Positions 6,277 to 8,193 of a stretch of 8,193 nt of DNA are shown one piece after another (position 1 is the stretch's first letter; each line of letters begins with the position of its first letter). The notes under the pieces were generated by a model. That model was given only the letters and a program-made list of their open reading frames with translations. It had not been told where the DNA came from and did not search any database. The position numbers were made by a program, and so were the translations under genes. This DNA comes from Nitriliruptorales bacterium (GTDB lineage: Bacteria; Actinomycetota; Nitriliruptoria; Euzebyales; Egibacteraceae), in the NCBI GenBank assembly GCA_007119305.1, contig SKPY01000520.1:1-8193 (forward strand), read 5' to 3'.

Positions 6277-7605
6277 ATGGGCCACACCACCGCCGAGCCC
6301 GCGTGGGGACCGCCCTACGCGGCGCTCCAGCAGCGGCTGGACCGCCTGCCGACGGGTGCACCGGATGCCCCGGCGTTGCGCCAGATCCTGCGGTTGCTCT
6401 TCACGCCCGAGGAGGCCGAACTGGCCGCGCAGCTGCCGACGCTCATCCCGGTGGCGACCCTGGCGCAGCGGCTGGGCCGCGACGAGGCCGAGCTGGGCGG
6501 ACTCATCGACGAGATGGCCGGCCGGGGGCTGGTCCTGGATCTCGAGCACCGCGGGCAGCGGTGGGTGGCGCTCGCACCGGTGGTCATCGGGTTCTTCGAG
6601 TTCACCTTCATGCGCGTGCGCGACGACGCGCCGATGGCAGAGCTCGCCCGGCTGTTCGACGAGTACCTGTTCACCGACCCCGAGCACACGTTCGCGCACG
6701 CGGTGTTCCGCGGCAGCGTCCAGCTCGGCAGGTCGCTCGTGCGCGAGGAGGCGCTGCCGGAGCAGCCGCCCACCGAGGTGCTGCAGTGGGAGCGGGCCAG
6801 CGCGATCGTGGCCGACGCGGACACCGTCGCGGTGGCGCTGTGCCCCTGCCGCCATCATGCTCAGCTGCTCGGCAAGGGCTGCGGCGCGCCGCTGCGGACG
6901 TGCCTGTCCCTGGGTGGGGCTGGCGAGGCCATGGTCCGGGCGGGCCTCTCGCAGCGCATCTCCAAGGAGGAGGCCCTGACGATCCTGGCGGAGGCCAAGC
7001 AGGCCGGACTCGCGCAGATCGCGGACAACGTCCAGCGCGACGTCGGCTTCATCTGCAACTGCTGTGGGTGCTGCTGCGGGATGATGCAGGCGATCCGCGC
7101 TGCGGGGATCCACGACGCCATCGTGTCGTCCAACTGGAGCGCGGCGGTGGACCACGGGCGCTGTCGAGGCTGTCGCAGCGGCTGCGTTGACGCCTGTCCC
7201 GCCGGGGCGGTCGCCCGGGTGGACAGCGAGGGCCAGGGACGACGGAAGTATTGGGCGGTGGTGGATCAGAGCCGCTGTCTGGGCTGTGGCGTGTGCGTCG
7301 ACGTCTGCCGCTTCGATGCGCAGCGCATGGTCCCGCGCGAGCGCCGCGTGTTCACCCCCCTCGACACGTTCGACCAGATGCTCGCGATGGCGATCGAGCG
7401 GGGCAAGCTCGGTGACCTGCTCACCGACACGCTGCCCGGGGCCGGTCCGCACGCCATCGCCCGCACGCTTCGGTACCTCGAGGGCACGCCGGTCGCGACC
7501 GCCCTGCGGGGCGTGGCGCCGCTGCGCTCGGTGTACCTGCGGGCCTTCCTCGCGGTCATCCACGCCGGTCGTCGCGGGCTCGGCGACGGAGCAACGGGCG
7601 CGTGA
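6277..7605 (+). CDS. Cysteine-rich 4Fe-4S protein with winged-helix-like N-terminus
   Basis: A 442-residue, probably cytoplasmic redox protein. All 18 cysteines lie between residues 189 and 344. In order: a CPCRH element with further cysteines (189, 191, 202, 209, within GKGCGAPLRTCLSLG); a CNCCGCCCG motif (260-268, six Cys in eight residues); a ferredoxin motif CRGCRSGCVDACP (296-308), spaced CX2CX3CX3CP, one residue longer than the classic CX2CX2CX3CP; and a second, CLGCGVCVDVC (334-344). The last two should hold two 4Fe-4S clusters. Residues about 36-100 (IPVATLAQRLGRDEAELGGL, then a basic 'wing') look like a winged helix, so it may sense redox state, though this is inference. Similar 4Fe-4S proteins with the CxC...CNCC layout occur in anaerobes and other bacteria without a firm function. 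No signal peptide or membrane segment is seen. It does not look like an eCIS component. Confidence 0.85.
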   Translation: MGHTTAEPAWGPPYAALQQRLDRLPTGAPDAPALRQILRLLFTPEEAELAAQLPTLIPVATLAQRLGRDEAELGGLIDEMAGRGLVLDLEHRGQRWVALAPVVIGFFEFTFMRVRDDAPMAELARLFDEYLFTDPEHTFAHAVFRGSVQLGRSLVREEALPEQPPTEVLQWERASAIVADADTVAVALCPCRHHAQLLGKGCGAPLRTCLSLGGAGEAMVRAGLSQRISKEEALTILAEAKQAGLAQIADNVQRDVGFICNCCGCCCGMMQAIRAAGIHDAIVSSNWSAAVDHGRCRGCRSGCVDACPAGAVARVDSEGQGRRKYWAVVDQSRCLGCGVCVDVCRFDAQRMVPRERRVFTPLDTFDQMLAMAIERGKLGDLLTDTLPGAGPHAIARTLRYLEGTPVATALRGVAPLRSVYLRAFLAVIHAGRRGLGDGATGA

Positions 7606-7612
7606 GCGCGAC

Positions 7613-7628
7613 CGTGCCGCGCGGCACG
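7613..7628. terminator. Perfect 16-base palindrome between convergent genes
   Basis: CGTGCCGC (7613-7620) is followed directly by its reverse complement GCGGCACG (7621-7628). It lies in the 32-base gap between the iron-sulfur gene and the convergent zinc-finger gene, so it may act as a terminator in both directions. No T tract follows on either side, and a protein-binding operator is a possible alternative. Confidence 0.45.
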
Positions 7629-7637
7629 CGGGCGGGA

Positions 7638-8156
7638 TCAGGTGCGGGCACGGTGTGCGGCCACGTGCACCCGCGTCGCGCAGCCCCGTGAGCAGAACCG
7701 CTGTGTCCGGCTGCGGGAGCGGTCGAAGAACAGCCGCTCACAGGCTGGCGCCTCGCACCAGCCGAAGCGGTCGGCGCCCTGATCGACCACCGCGTTGGCC
7801 ACCGCCATGACCATGGAGGCGCCGACATGATCCACAGCGGGTCCGTCCGCGGCCACGTAGTGGAAGTGCGGGCCCTGGGCGTCGTGCTCGACGATCCGCG
7901 GTGACGGTTGGAAGCGCTCGAGCAGCGCGTTGAGTCGCGTGATCCGACTGGCCTGGTCCGCGGCGTCGAAGCCGTGGTGAAGACGGCCTGCCAGCTCGAG
8001 GAAGGCGGCGACGTCGACGTCGGCCTCATCCACGCCGTAGCCTGCTACGAGCGTGTGGACCTGCTGGCGGGTTGCGGTCTCGCCGTGGTCGATGAGCAGG
8101 TTCACGAGGGCGACGGACTTGTCGACCGCCCAGGCGCTGAAGGTGCCGAGGCTCAT
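7638..8156 (-). CDS. CGNR-family zinc-finger regulator (ABATE/CGNR type)
   Basis: A 172-residue probable DNA-binding protein. Residues 1-125 resemble the N-terminal ABATE region that pairs with the CGNR zinc finger: VDKSVALVNLLIDHGE near the start, a helical middle and a beta section around HFHYVAADG. The C-terminal finger (131-171) reads GWCEAPACERLFFDRSRS, then QRFCSRGCATRVHVAAHRAR. Cys134, Cys139, Cys155 and Cys159 are the expected zinc ligands (CX4C-X15-CX3C). The family signature CGNR is CATR here, keeping the Cys and Arg but changing the Gly and Asn. Such proteins are common in actinobacteria and are thought to be transcription regulators. ATG (8154-8156, minus strand) follows two AGGAG copies. 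The gene is convergent with the iron-sulfur gene, 32 bases apart, and its target is not shown by the sequence. Confidence 0.86.
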   Translation of the reverse strand: MSLGTFSAWAVDKSVALVNLLIDHGETATRQQVHTLVAGYGVDEADVDVAAFLELAGRLHHGFDAADQASRITRLNALLERFQPSPRIVEHDAQGPHFHYVAADGPAVDHVGASMVMAVANAVVDQGADRFGWCEAPACERLFFDRSRSRTQRFCSRGCATRVHVAAHRART

Positions 8157-8159
8157 GGT

Positions 8160-8170
8160 CTCCTGCTCCT
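8160..8170 (-). promoter_or_regulatory. Double ribosome-binding site of the zinc-finger gene
   Basis: On the minus strand AGGAG occurs twice before the ATG, at 8166-8170 (nine-base spacing) and at 8160-8164 (three-base spacing). The outer one has the usual distance. Any promoter lies to the right, at or past the window edge. Confidence 0.6.
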
Positions 8171-8193
8171 GTCCGAGTTCGTGCCGGAGCGCG

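Noticed and set aside
1..8193. tRNA, rRNA, CRISPR array, insertion sequence or attachment site
   Set aside because: I found no tRNA-like cloverleaf, no spaced direct repeats, no transposase or integrase motif, and no terminal inverted repeats.

Overview
The window is GC-rich DNA (roughly 70% G+C by eye) with GTG starts, four-base start/stop overlaps and long antisense open frames. It fits an actinobacterium, and the CGNR-type zinc-finger regulator at the right edge points the same way. I cannot name the genus.

Positions 1-6079 hold a tightly packed plus-strand operon for the baseplate and spike of a contractile phage-tail-like particle, most likely an extracellular contractile injection system (eCIS, the Afp/PVC family). 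In order it encodes: the C-terminus of an unrecognised small protein; an Afp7-like tube/baseplate protein with a C-terminal LysM domain; an Afp8-like VgrG spike; an Afp10-like PAAR spike tip; an Afp9-like gp25 baseplate wedge protein; an Afp11-like baseplate J protein; and a short phage tail protein of the TIGR02242 type. Four of the six junctions between these genes overlap, one has a 9-base gap and one a 37-base gap, so co-transcription and translational coupling are likely. The products should build one structure: the spike and its tip sit on the LysM-bearing hub, and gp25 and J form the surrounding wedge. Sheath, tube, tape measure, fibre, AAA+ ATPase and toxin cargo genes are not in the window. 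The first ones probably lie upstream. Nothing downstream of the tail protein looks like the rest of the machine.

Positions 6080-6276 are a 197-base intergenic spacer with several short inverted repeats and a weak promoter candidate. Positions 6277-7605 encode a cysteine-rich iron-sulfur protein with a possible winged-helix N-terminus, a CNCCGCCCG motif and two ferredoxin-type 4Fe-4S motifs. It is on the same strand as the eCIS operon but looks like a separate unit. A perfect 16-base palindrome lies between it and a convergent minus-strand gene (7638-8156) for a CGNR-family zinc-finger regulator, in which the signature reads CATR.

The injection-system module belongs to a known class. The points most worth a second look are the repeat-rich acidic tail of the last tail protein, the gene order PAAR before gp25, the apparent early end of the operon, and the uncharacterised 18-cysteine redox protein.
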